Source of the DNA: Mesostigma viride
Taxonomy: Eukaryota > Streptophyta > Mesostigmatophyceae > Mesostigmatales > Mesostigmataceae
Length of the DNA: 64,000 nucleotides
Direction: 5' to 3'
Assembly: GCA_009746045.1 (NCBI GenBank)
Contig: RPFO01000050.1
Coordinates: 3,389,216 to 3,453,215 of the forward strand
Under the pieces are notes generated by a model. The model saw only the letters and a program-made list of their open reading frames with translations. It ran no database searches and had not been told where the DNA came from. Below, piece by piece: positions 23,148 through 33,848 of this stretch (positions are counted from its first letter, which is position 1; each line of letters starts with the position of its first letter). A program made the translations under genes and the position numbers.

Positions 23148-24814
23148 TTATTTCCTCTTGGGGAAGGGCGGCCGGTACGGCTTGCGCTTCTCCCTCATCC
23201 CGTCCTCGCTGCGCTTTATCTGGAACCACGCGAGCACCTTGTTGCGCGGCATGCGCGTGATGTCCAGGATGGACTGGATCATCTCGTCCTGCAGGCACAT
23301 GGTATAGTGACCACATGGACACAGTGACCAGACAACGAAGGGGGCATGCGCTTTGATACGCTTGAGCAAATGACGGGATCATCTTGTCCCGCAGGCGCGA
23401 CATGGCATAGCAACCATGACGCAGTGACCATGGCATAGTGACCAGACGATTGGGTGGGGCAAGCAGGTATCACGCCACACAGTGACCAGCAGGCATCACG
23501 CCACACAGTGACCAGCAGGCATCACGCCACACAGTGACCTGAAGACACCGCAGGTACATCACCGTGCACAATGCAATTGCAACTCAACAAGGCGGCAGGC
23601 ATCACGGGGCAACCAGGCATGATAGGGCATGCAGGCATGATAGGGCAAGCAGGCATCAGCTGTCGTTCGTTTACCACAACAAATCACGGAACATGCATCA
23701 AGGCGTGCAGCCACGTAATGGGACTAGACAATTGGAAGCCAGCAACTTCCTAGTGGCTGCCTTCCAAAGTGATAAGAGGTAAGCGGCATGGCGGGTAGGT
23801 GCGTAAGGGGGAGTGGGGGGTGAAGGATGGGTGGACTAGCGACCTGAGATGACTGGATTGCTGGTGGTTTGCAATCAGCCACAATTCCAGGATTGCAAGT
23901 GGCAATATTTGGACTGACTAGGATGTCGGCAAAACACATCATTCACAATCATGCCGGAAATCCTGCGATCAGATCCTGGTAGCACCCTCTTACACGGTGC
24001 TGTAGTATGGCTAGTTAAATATGCCAGACGCCCTGCGCTCAAATCCTAGGATCGTATTCATCTGTGTGCGTACCGATGGATACTGTGCCACATAGTAGAC
24101 TCGCTCCAGCGTGGCCCGGTCGCTGGCCTTGAGCTTCATGCCTGGCACCGAGATCTCCTCTTCTTCTACCGGGCTAACGGGCTGATCCCGCTGCCTGCTC
24201 GCGTTGTTGGCGGACATGGCCTCGCCTGCCGGCTGCGGGGGCGCCAGACGGTATGCCTGGGGAATGTCCTTCGGGTCGTGCGTCTTCAGCCAATCCAGCA
24301 CGGCCCGGCGATCCAAGCCGGTTTCCCTGGCAAGACTTTGGATCTATAACGTGGGAAAATGTGATTGCACGAAACGGTTGCAGGACGGGGAAAACTAGTT
24401 ACAAACAGAAACCTGGCAGTCTGATTGAGTGCGTTCGGGGGAACTACCCAGTAATCGAAAAACTTATACAGAGTGGCTGTTGAGGAGATAATTTCATGTA
24501 ATTGTACTGAAGGCGAGACACCGCGTGCATGTGAGGAATAAATTGCTGAGCTGTCCAGCCATGAATGTAATGTTACGACTTACATCCACATGGCGGCGAC
24601 CTTCGACGGCAGCCATCCAAAGTCTCCGTTCTTGTCGGGGCATTATTTCAACAGATGGGACATCTTTCGACTCAGCAGTGCACGCAATGCGAAGAGAATG
24701 CTTGCTCGTTCTTGAACAAGTCTGTGGTTGACTGCGACTCTGCAACGCCTTAGAAAACGGGCATCCGCATGGTTCAATTACACCAGCACTTATAACAAAA
24801 CCAATTGCCGTCAT
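23148..24814 (-). CDS. OCP3-like divergent homeodomain protein
   Basis: Three exons on the minus strand, 24814-24584, 24343-24074 and 23288-23148, all phase 0 with GT-AG joins, give 213 residues. The N-terminus (residues 1-50) is rich in Ser, Arg, Ala and Cys with few acids, like a chloroplast transit peptide. Residues 78-110 (IQSLARETGLDRRAVLDWLK) look like a helix-turn-helix. The C-terminus is a divergent homeodomain whose halves join as YPSDEMIQSILDITRMPRNK then VLAWFQIKRSEDG, keeping the helix 3 Trp-Phe. A basic tail (REKRKPYRPPFPKRK) ends the protein. This resembles plant OCP3-type proteins, known as plastid/nuclear regulators of defence. The exon model is well supported; the family name is from remembered resemblance. 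A degraded copy of the last exon's acceptor and start lies at 23365-23400. Confidence 0.72.
23470..23540. repeat. 26-bp tandem repeat, last intron of the OCP3-like gene
   Basis: Three copies of ATCACGCCACACAGTGACCA then GCAGGC, adjoining a degenerate copy of the exon 3 acceptor. Confidence 0.85.
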
Positions 24815-25387
24815 TTCTGAAAGTTTTGTATCTACGAGGGTTATTGCTCTGACGAGCGTGCTTTGACGAGGTCCTTTGACAAGCGTGAACTAGCCTCGGG
24901 CATGCAAGTCATGTGCTTGCCGGTGTTGTCGGCTGTAAAATACGTCGATAATTGTCGGCATTAGCGAAAAGGCGAAACGTGTGCGTTTACGTCCGTGTGA
25001 CGCCGTTTGGGCTTCCTGGCTGGGGCGCTGGGCTCAATGCCCGCGGAACAACCGCGGGAGCACACCGGCGGCCGGGCACGCCTGACGCCGGTCGATGCGC
25101 CTCCCGCTGTTCCCGGGCCAGCAACAGTATGTGTACTGTTGCCGGTGCCGTGCGCAGCGGACGAAATACGGAACCTGTCGATTCGAGGCGCGGCGGTTGG
25201 TAGCGCACGGAGCAGTGACTGTGCAAGCAGCAACTACAGAGAATTCGCTACCCGCAAATTAGAACTGATCAACCAACATTGAACCGTTAGATATACTGGA
25301 TATCTGGTTATTGAAATTTATTATATCTTGGTGGTCTTAACCAAGGGGGACGTCAGAACCAGCAAATCATTTCATCAGTATCTTTGA
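24815..25387. other. Intergenic, upstream of the OCP3-like gene
   Basis: GC-rich stretch (24960-25240) with several overlapping small ORFs and a short palindrome (CAACAGTATGTGTACTGTTG). No family recognised and no splice-supported frame. It may contain the promoter of the OCP3-like gene. Confidence 0.4.
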
Positions 25388-25887
25388 GTACCGTAGTGGT
25401 CAAAATCATCACTTTGCGACAAACCTACTTTGCGACCCCGCCAAAAACAGGGTGAAATTTATAGTTTGCGACCCAAAATGAAGGCAAAGTTTTAGGTTTG
25501 CGAGCCCATCGACTTGTTTATGGTCAGTGGCAGGTACTCGATGTTGTAAATTTATAGCTTGACTGCCTGCTGGCCTGCCGGCCTCCCCGCTCTTCTGCCA
25601 TCGTGCCAAGACAACGTGCACTGATGGCTGCACAAGCCTTTGGCTTTCGCATGACAAGTGACAAAAGGCGCGAAAGTTTTGGCGCCACGCGTTCGTTCAA
25701 CCTGTCTGCGTGCGGCACGGCGCAGGCGCGACGCGGTAAGTTTTGAACTTTGCGACCCAAAATGAAGCCCATGAAAAGTAGTTTGCGCAAAATCACTTTG
25801 CGACAAACCTCTTTGCGAATCGACCTCGCAGTGCGAGGTCGATTCGCAAAGAGGTTTGTCGCAAAGTGATTTTGACCACTACGGTAC
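25388..25887. mobile_element. TIR element (MITE-like), TA-flanked, 0.5 kb
   Basis: The ends are inverted: TACCGTAGTGGTCAAAATC at 25389 and its complement ending at 25886. TA lies at both borders, as in Tc1/mariner-type target duplications. TTTGCGACCCAAAATGAAG occurs twice inside (near 25467 and 25750). The right part is a perfect palindrome with 42-nt arms (25789-25830 and 25832-25873). No transposase is encoded, so the element is non-autonomous. Confidence 0.82.
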
Positions 25888-25916
25888 ACCGCAGCCGGAT
25901 TGGGGTAATGACATAT

Positions 25917-25934
25917 CAAGGAGACAACATGACG
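25917..25934 (-). mobile_element. R-family micro-insertion (18 bp)
   Basis: CAAGGAGACAACATGACG flanked by perfect 7-bp repeats GACATAT (25910-25916 and 25935-25941). It shares only the conserved end of the R family. Confidence 0.65.
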
Positions 25935-25941
25935 GACATAT

Positions 25942-26658
25942 TGTTGCATACGTACCATCACGGCTGAACCCGGCCGTGCCGGCCCGATGGGGAACTGAAT
26001 ACAATGGCCTGGCCCCAATTGCGGGTCAAGCTTATTATCCTGACGGTAAACCACCCTCTCGTCATCGGTCATGGACCGCAGGCGGGGCCACCGATGTACA
26101 ACACCTTTTGATGCATACAGTAGGGCGATACTGAGGCGTCGGCTGTGCACTGCCGGCTCCACCAACGTTTTGGTCATGATCGGATGCATCATGCCTGTGC
26201 GCTCACCGGGCCGGCAGCGAATCCATTGAGCACCGGTTCCTTTTCTGTAATCTCAGTCCCAGGGGTTTGGACGTGACTCATTAACATCTGGGCCGCATGG
26301 ACGGCATCGCCACCCCAAATGCTCACAATTACTGTGCGTACCATCATTTTCGGTATTCAGTTGCTGGCACACCAGGGGCTGAGCTTTCAGATACCCAAGT
26401 AGCATGGATATGGTTGCGCACTACTATGCTACTACACGGCCGATCTAGACCATCCGCAGTGAGACGGTCTTTAAGGTTCGCGAGGAGTATACCCGAGGTG
26501 GTGTAGTCCGGCGCTTTATCTTCCCGTGGAATGCGGCTATGCGACGATTCTGGCTGCTGGCTCAGGAACAACACAGGATGTGGGACCCAGGGCCCCGCCA
26601 ATAACGACAAACCCAGCCCTCTACAGCTTTTTCATGATCTAATGGGCCGTAACCAGGT
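25942..26658. other. Intergenic, nothing recognised
   Basis: No open frame with family resemblance, no array, no element ends detected. Confidence 0.4.
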
Positions 26659-26670
26659 ATTCACCATTAT

Positions 26671-27125
26671 CAAGGAGACAACCAGCGCAGGCCAGAAATC
26701 GGGAGAATCCGGACCATGGTAGCTCGAGCCTGCCGTTATCTTGTCCGCGTGTTCGAGTCGTTCAGGATGATGAAGATGAATGGTGATGGAAATGTGTATC
26801 CGTGTGCATTGAAATTATGGCTTGCTTACGTGTAGAGCGACTAGATGACCTAGACGGTGGGGCCGGAAACAGCATGCTTGATCAGGGCGAGTGTTTCGAG
26901 CCTAACTGGCCGGGAGTGTCTAGTGGTGAGCACCATCAATTGCTGTGATCGCTCTCCCACCATTTACGAGGAAATACCCGCAAATGGAAAACCACTGAAA
27001 ACGTCTAGCTAGTCAGTCATCACGTTAGCCATGCCATGATTCCAAACGTCCAAGAGCTGCACACGGTGCAAAGGCAAAAAGCCGTCCGGAGGACAGCACT
27101 TTCAAATGTGCGCAGCGGGAACCAA
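26671..27125 (-). mobile_element. R-family retroposon, full-length-looking (455 bp)
   Basis: Flanked by a perfect 12-bp duplication ATTCACCATTAT (26659-26670 and 27126-27137). The left end is CAAGGAGACAACCAGCGCAG. The right end is GCGGGAACCAA, the same endpoint as the copy at 36029. Because copies share the left end and vary at the right, the RNA is inferred to run on the minus strand, with its 3' end ...GGTTGTCTCCTTG and 5' truncation. No ORF and no simple tail. Confidence 0.78.
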
Positions 27126-27496
27126 ATTCACCATTATATGCCCCAAGGCAATATGACTCAGGTCCACTGGCTTCCCTGGTCACATAACGTAGTGCCCTAT
27201 TAGCCCTTCACCTGTCACCTTCACACCGGTGAGTGACTATCTTCATTTTGGATTTGCTGGTACTCATTTCCCATTTCACCTCTATGGTCTATAATTGGAT
27301 AGTAAATATACCGATTTCCCCGAAAATTATTATCAACTGAGGAGACAACCAGATAATGTCTGTATAATTTATTAATTAATAGCTGGTGCATGGCATCTCA
27401 TGCTCGAGATCTGCATGGACAAAGCATGACTCAAAATCGCTACAGCTATTTCATGGTCGGGACCGGCGGGTGTGGGCCCATCACGTAGGCATACAT

Positions 27497-27536
27497 CAAG
27501 GAGACACTGACCAGCGCAGGCCAGAAATCAGCCGGC
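27497..27536 (-). mobile_element. R-family copy (40 bp)
   Basis: CAAGGAGACACTGACCAGCG, then CAGGCCAGAAATC, flanked by perfect AGGCATACAT repeats (27487-27496, 27537-27546). Confidence 0.72.
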
Positions 27537-27603
27537 AGGCATACATGGCCACGTCACTAAGCTTTTCTAGTCTACACTACTGCTATATTATCCCTTGTAC
27601 CTC

Positions 27604-28797
27604 GGCATGCCATATATCACCAGCACCATTAAGCAGCGATGATTCAGGCTCGCTAGCGATTTGCCCGCATCGTGGGCAGGGAACCAGGAGTGCAGGTTGC
27701 TAACAAATTCTGGCATGGCGGTGCGGACACGGAGATTCGGCTGGCAGACATCATCTATGCAGACGACACCACCCTCTTCGAGGACACTGGGCACGTGCAG
27801 ACATGGCTTGACTGCCTGGCTATCGAGGCCCGTGCAGTGGGGCTTGAGGTCAGCAAGAAGACAGAGGCCCTGGCGGTTGGGCTCACCAACTCCCCGCCGC
27901 CCCTCTATCTCCTCGACGGCTCTCAAGTCCTGTATCGGGACCGCGTCAAGCTGCTGGGCAGCCTGCTCCCCAGCTGCGAGGCTGATGTGGACCATCGCAT
28001 CGATCTCCCTCGCCTGGCACGCTTTACGCCAGTACCGGGCCCTGTGGCGCAAGCCCCTGGGCAAGATCGAGAAACAGGACCTGTTCAAGGTCCTCGTCCT
28101 CCCTGTTCTCACGTATGGGGCCGAGACGTGGACCCTCACCGCCGATCGACCTGGCCCGCAAGCTGGACGGCGCGGTCACCAACATGCTGCGTTCCATTTT
28201 CAGAGTAGGATATGCTGCTCATGTCCGCAATGAGGACCTGTACCAGGGCATGCCATATATCACCAGCACCATTAAGCAGCGACGCCTGCAGCTAGTAGGG
28301 CACCTGCTGAGCTCGCACCAACCAAGTAGACACCTCACGTGGCCCCCCCGCAGGAGTGCGACCAGCCCAGCCAGCCTGGCCGGCACCTCCTGACGTGGGC
28401 CGGGCCCAGTGATGTTATAGACGCCGCAAGGCCCGCACCTTCAAAGAACAGAGCTAGTAGAGGACATGGGGGGCCTAGGCCTCTCCGTGATTTGGAAGAA
28501 GATGATGGACAAGGCCAAGTGGGCCCAGGTCATACATAGAGGACAACAAGCCCCCCCCAGTGGGGAAGCGCCCGCGTGTGCAATCCCGTGGGAGGCACGC
28601 CAGACAGTTCGCCTAGGGCAGCGGCTGTCTAGATAGATGTTGTAGTTAGAATGATGTTAGCTAGATGTAGTATGTAGCTGATGTAGATATAGATTAGACC
28701 GGTAGGACTGTTTGCACCCATGCATCCATCCATCGGGGTTAACTAATGCTCCGTGACTCCCCAACGGGAGCACGAGTCTAATTAATTAATTAATTAA
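27604..28797 (+). mobile_element. LINE family A copy with RT remnant
   Basis: The reverse-transcriptase palm is readable: LADIIYADDTTLF (catalytic YADD) at about 27740, then VKLLGSLLPSCEADVDH, and LVLPVLTYGAETWTLT in another frame (about 28100). At least one frameshift separates them. The 3' UTR ends GTTAACTAATGCTCCGTGAC, hairpin CTCCCCAACGGGAG, (TTAAT)n. The 5' start is odd: 27604-27636 repeats a more 3' segment (28247-28279) and then jumps back to upstream RT sequence, as from template switching. Endonuclease and ORF1 are absent. Confidence 0.85.
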
Positions 28798-29293
28798 GCA
28801 GCGGCGCCTGCAGCTAACTTAGGGCACTTAGCTCGCACCAACCAGGTAGACACATCACGTGGCCCCCCCAAAACTGCGCCCAGCTCCGCCTGGCTGGCAC
28901 CTTCTTACGTGGGCCGGGCCGGCCCCGCGGCAATGCTAGACGCCGCAAGGCCCGCATGCGCTTTCAAAGAACAGCAGCTGGTAGAGGACAAGAGGGGGCT
29001 AGGCCTCTCCGTGATTTGGAACAAGATGATGGACAAGGCCAAGTGGGCCCAGGTCATAGAGGACAACGAACCCGTGGGGAAGCGCCCGCATGTTTTGAGC
29101 AAACACGGGAAGCATGCTAGACAGGACCCCTAGCTAGGGTAGAGAGCTTAGAATAATACAGTTGGCTTGATGTTGTAGATAGGTTAGAACTTAGACCCGG
29201 CCGGTATAGGATTGCGTGTCCCCATCCATCCATCCTGATCGGGGTTAATGCTCCGTGACTCCCCAACGCGAGCATGAGATTAATTAATTAATA
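28798..29293 (+). mobile_element. LINE family A copy, 3' 0.5 kb only
   Basis: Starts at the GCAGCGGCGCCTGCAG position of the preceding copy and runs through to the family A hairpin and TTAAT tail. It is inserted directly at the tail of the upstream copy. Confidence 0.8.
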
Positions 29294-29600
29294 TAATCCC
29301 CTAGGCTGGGGTGGCTGGGGTGGCTGGGGCGGCAGGGGCAGCAGGGGCCGGTCGCCTGCCAGCCGCCAGGCTGCCGCCAGGGCTTGTGGGTGACGCAGAT
29401 GTCCGCCCCCCTCCAGTAGACCGGCTTCTGCCCTGCCGTCTGCCGGAGCTGGAGCTAGGTAGGTCGGCCGTAGCTCAGCCCGTCGCCGTTGTTGCTGCGT
29501 CAAGGTCAAGTCGTTGTCCAGCGTGTAGGAGGTCCCCCCAATCCGCTTGCCAGTTGCCGGCGACGCTTGAGAAGCCATGCCCTAGCTATATTGTTTAGCC
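29294..29600 (-). mobile_element. LINE family C, ORF1 C-terminal fragment
   Basis: Minus strand reads YTLDNDLTLTQQQRRRAELR PTYL, matching the C-terminal domain of the ORF1p-like protein at 51286-52651, followed by 3' UTR and tail. TTAAT runs (29630-29660) and a short relic (29660-29717) separate it from the next element. Confidence 0.72.
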
Positions 29601-29717
29601 ATGATGATCTTCCACCCTCTGTCCGCGCGTTAATTAATTAATTAATTAATTAATTAATAGTAATAGACCCGTGACTGCGTCACATGAGCATAAGTCCTCA
29701 GCTAGTGGGAGGGGCAT

Positions 29718-32128
29718 GGGATTAATTAACTAATTAATTAATTAGACTCGTGCTCCCGTTGCATGGGAGTCACGGAGCATTAATTAACCCCGATGCATGG
29801 ATGGATGGATGGATGGATGGATGGGTGCAAACAGTCCTACCGGTCTAATCTATCTACATCGGCTACTGATACTACATCTATCTAACAGCATTCTAACTAC
29901 AACATCTATCTAGACAGCCGCACGCTGCCCTAGTAGGGGAGCTGTCTGGCGTGCCTCCCACGGGATTGCACACGCAGGCGCTTCCCCACTGGGGGGGGCT
30001 CGTTGTCCTCTATGTATGACCTGGGCCCACTTGGCCTTGTCCATCATCTTCTTCCAAATCACGGAGAGGCCTAGGCCCCCCATGTCTTCTACTAGCTGTT
30101 CTTTGAAGGTGCGGGCCTTGCGGCGTCTATAACATCACTGGGCCCGGCGCGCCCACGTGAGGAGGTGCCGGCCAGGCTGGGCTGGTCGCACTCCTGCAGG
30201 GGGGCCACGTGAGGTGTCTACCTGGTTGGTGCGAGCTAGGTGCTCTAGTTACTAGTATACTAGCTGCAGGCGTCGCTGCTTAATGGTGCTGGTGATATAG
30301 GGCATGCCCTGGTACAGGTCCTCATTGCGGACATGAGCAGCATATCCTAAGTACTCTGAAAATGGAACGCAGCATGCTGGTGACCGCGCCGTCCAGCTTG
30401 CGGGCCAGGTCGATCGGCGGTGAGGGTCCACGTCTCGGCCCCATACGTGAGAACAGGAAGGACGAGGACCTAGAACAGGTCCTGTTTCTCGATCTTGCCC
30501 AGGGGCTTGCGCCACAGGGCCCGGTACTGGCGTAAAGCGTGCCAGGCGAGGGAGATCGATGCAATGGTCCACATCAACCTCGCAGCTGCGGGAGCAGGCT
30601 GCCCAGCAGCTTAACGCGGTCCCGATACAGGACTCGAGAGGCGTCTATAGGAGATAGAGGGGCGGCGGTGAGTTGGTGAGCCCAACCGCCAGAGCCTCTG
30701 TCTTCTTGCTGACCTCAAGCCCCACTGCGCGGGCCTCGAGAGCCAGGCAGTCAAGCCATGTCTGCACGTGCTCAGTGTCCTCGACTGAAGAGGGTGGTGT
30801 CGTCTGCGTAGATGATGTCTGCCAGCCGAATCTCCGTGTCCGCACCGCCATGCCAGAATTTGTTAGCAACCTGCACTCCTGGTTCCCTGCCCACGATGCG
30901 GGCAAATCGCTTGCGCGCCTGAATCATTACGTATTCGACAACAATAATGAACAGGTAGGGCGACAGCACGCAGCCCTGCCACACACCCTTCTGTAAAGGG
31001 CATGGCCGGGGGCGTGCCAGGTCCCGTAAGAAGTGCGCACGGAAGTGGTGGACCCTTCATACAGGTTGCGGATGACAGCAATCAGGGGGCGGGGGATCCG
31101 GAACAACTCGAGGATGTCCCAAAGCGCAGGCCAGAAAACCGAATCGAAGGCTTTGATGAAGTCCACCAGCACAAGGTGCAAAGGGGACTCACCATGCAGG
31201 CTGAAGGCGTTGCAGTCCTCCACCATGCAGTCGGCGAGTAGCGAAGAGCGCCTGTACTGTGTTGCGACCTGAACGGAAGCCGTGCTGAGTCTCGCTGAGG
31301 TGACCGTCCAGGGCCGCCGGTGCGCAGGCGGTTCAGGATGAGCCGCATAAGAAGCTTGTTGAGGGGGGCACTTTGAATGCACACCACCCCTCTCTCTGTA
31401 GTTGCCGGGGTCGGCAGGCGACCCCTTGTTCTTGTACAGCATTGTGCGAAAACTGTGTTGCCAGGCCGCTGGAGGTGGTTGCGACGACAGCAGAAGGCGG
31501 TTGCAGATGTCCCGGAAGAGTAGCATAACACCTGTGTCCTCGAATTCGGCTGCAAGTTTTAAAACTGCGGCAGGAATCTCGTCGGAGCCGGTGACTGCTG
31601 CGTCATATTAACGCAGGCGCTGGACCGCCTCCGCCGGTGACCTCGCGAGCTAGGTGAAAGGAGGCATGTCAGACGGGTCGCCAAGTGGGCTGACCAGCGG
31701 GGGCCGGACTAGGTAGTCCGCCGCTGACCTAGGCGGGGCCGGGGGCCCAGCGGGGCCGGCCAGGGCGGCCGGGCGGGCGGCGGCGGCTGGGAGCAGGGGA
31801 GTGGGGGCGGCTCAGCTGTCCCCACGACCTCGTTCGTGGCCGTGGCCCAGGTACGAAGCCGCTTGGCTGGGGCGCCGGGGACGTCGTGGCGGTGGGGCCG
31901 GCCGAGGCCGTCCGGGTGCCCGAGGCGCTAATTGTACCAGAACCAGGCCCCCTTGCCGTCGTGCTTCTGCTGGCAGCTGCGCAGGTCGTTGACCATCTGC
32001 TGAGCATCTGCCAATTCTCAGCCTGCTAGCTAGGCGGCCCTCAGAGCTGCTTGCAGCCCAGGTTTGGCGATCGGATCTCTGTTGCGGCGGAGCATCTGTT
32101 GCGGCGGGGCAAGGGATGGAATGGATGA
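29718..32128 (-). mobile_element. LINE family A copy, longest RT remnant
   Basis: The tail and hairpin start at 29718 and coding sequence runs to about 32.1 kb on the minus strand. RT landmarks in order: LYKNKGSPADPGNYR (31450), TQHGFRSGR (31290), VDFIKAFDSV (31160, motif A), QGCVLSPYLF (30975, motif B region), YADDTTLF (30800, motif C), VLTYGAETWT relic (30440). Several frameshifts split these, so it is a pseudogene. The pre-RT linker is proline-rich (31730-32010). Same family as 27604-28797 but opposite orientation. Confidence 0.85.
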
Positions 32129-32142
32129 TGTAAGCTATCTAT

Positions 32143-32384
32143 CAAGGAGACAACCAGCGCAGGCCAGAAGTCGGGAGAATCCGGACCATGGTAGCTCGAG
32201 CCTGCCGTTAATAATCTTGTCCGCGTGTTCGAGTCGTTCAGGATGATGAACTATATGAATGGTGATGGAAATGTGTATCCGTGTGCATTGAAATTATGGA
32301 TGGCTTACGTGTAGAGCGACTAGTAGATGACCTAGACGGTGGGGCCGGAAACAGCATGCTTGATCAGGGCGTGTGTTTCGGGTC
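32143..32384 (-). mobile_element. R-family copy (242 bp)
   Basis: Starts CAAGGAGACAACCAGCGCAG and ends internally relative to the 455-bp copy. It is bounded by a perfect 13-bp duplication GTAAGCTATCTAT (32130-32142 and 32385-32397). Confidence 0.8.
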
Positions 32385-32493
32385 GTAAGCTATCTATGGA
32401 CATCCTAGTTACAGGGTTCAGTGGGCCGGCAGCACGGCCCGAATCGCTATGAATGCCATACGCGGTCACACGCGGAGCCCCCCGCACAGAGTC

Positions 32494-33535
32494 GACTTAA
32501 TTGCAATGGGGTTGGAGATTAGTGCATGTCAAAACTGAGGCGACATCTGGTGTTTGGGGCTTCCAGTCGCCCGCCGCCGTGCCGCGGCCGCTAGACGGGA
32601 CGGAGCCGTCCCGTTCCGTGACCGCTTCAAACTGCTGGAGAGCATGCGGCCCCGACACGTACCGACGACGATGTGGACATCCCCACCGGCCTGCGGCCCG
32701 TGGGCTAGGCTTCGTTCGCTCATGCAACACCTTCTGGCGCTCCAAGGGCCTGGGCGAGCACCGCAAGCGCATGCTCTTGAAGGTCCTCATCCTCACGGTG
32801 CTTGCGTATTACATTAAATGCGTATGGCGCCGAGGCATGGACACTCACGGACACACTGGCGGCGCCAAGCCGCTAGAGGGCACGGATGCTCCGACAGGTC
32901 CTGAAATATGTAGGGTTTTCCAAGCATAGGCCATTAGAGTCTTTGTATCAGGGTATGCCTCGCATGTCGATCGGACGAGATTAGGCAGCGTAGGATAGCA
33001 TTTGTAGGACATCTTGCTCGCACCAGTCAGGTAGAAGATACCGCCCTTGGTCTGGCCGGCCCCCAGCGGCTTGGCAAACCAGCGCGGCACATCCTGACCT
33101 GGCCTGGCCCCAAGGACATTCCTAGAAAGCTAGGCAAACCTGCCATGAACTACACATAGATGTTGCTGGCCGACCTAGTACGTGGTCCCAGCTCACTGTT
33201 TGAACACCGCATGAATTCACTCCCTCTCTCTTCTTTGGACTGCTATATGCAGAACAAGAAGAGGTGGCAGAAGACTGTCCTGGCTCACACGCCAGCCCCT
33301 GTGGGCAAGCCCGCCCCCCCCAAGCGGAAGGGGCGTTTTGCTGAGTAGTGTCAAGGAGACAACCATGTAGTGTATAGTAGTCGTTAGGATTTTTCTAGAC
33401 TAGATGGCTTTGATTTAGCTTAGTTCGATTACGCGGCTTCCGGCCACCTCCACCCATATCCAGCAAGGAATATCACTCATGCTACATGATCTCCCAACGG
33501 TCGAGTCATGTTATAATTTAATTAATTTAATGGCG
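32494..33535 (+). mobile_element. LINE family B copy, 5'-truncated
   Basis: Begins in RT after motif C (VKTEATSGVWGF, then a PFRDRFKLLE-type segment in another frame). It continues with YWRSKGLGEHRKRML-like residues, HLARTSQV-like and KPAPPKRKGRF with a stop (about 33347), then the family B 3' UTR. A 15-bp R insertion (CAAGGAGACAACCAT, 33352-33366) sits just past the stop with GTAGTGT on both sides. Confidence 0.82.
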
Positions 33536-33567
33536 ATCCAACAAGCCACACTATAATTAATTCAAGG

Positions 33568-33848
33568 AGACATATAATAAATTATTTCATTAGACTCGTG
33601 CTCTCGTTGGGGAGCATAACCCCGATGGATGGATGGACTACCGGTCTAAAGTCTATCTACAACATCAAGCCAACTCTAGTCTAAGCCCTACCCTAGGGGA
33701 CCTGTAGTGGCGTGCTTCCCGTATGTTTGCACACGCGGGCGCTTCCCGGCCCACGGGAGGAGGCGGTTCATTGTCCTCTATGACCTGGGCCCACTTGGCC
33801 TTGTCCATCATCTTGTTCCAAATCACGGAGAGGCCTAGGCCCCCCATT
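33568..33848 (-). mobile_element. LINE family A 3' end
   Basis: Minus-oriented: tail, CTCGTGCTCTCGTTGGGGAG hairpin, CCCCGATGGATGG, then coding remnant opposite CTGGGCCCACTTGGCCTTGT. A possible small R relic (CAAGGAGACAT, 33563-33573) borders its tail. Confidence 0.75.

Noticed and set aside
24960-25240. GC-rich overlapping ORFs of 79-91 residues
   Set aside because: No domain, splice partner or codon continuity; composition alone is not evidence.
26671-26740. tRNA-type A and B boxes (TGGTAGCTCGAGC, GTTCGAGTC) making R a plus-strand SINE
   Set aside because: Copies share the left end and vary on the right, which requires the RNA 3' end at the left, opposite to that promoter orientation.
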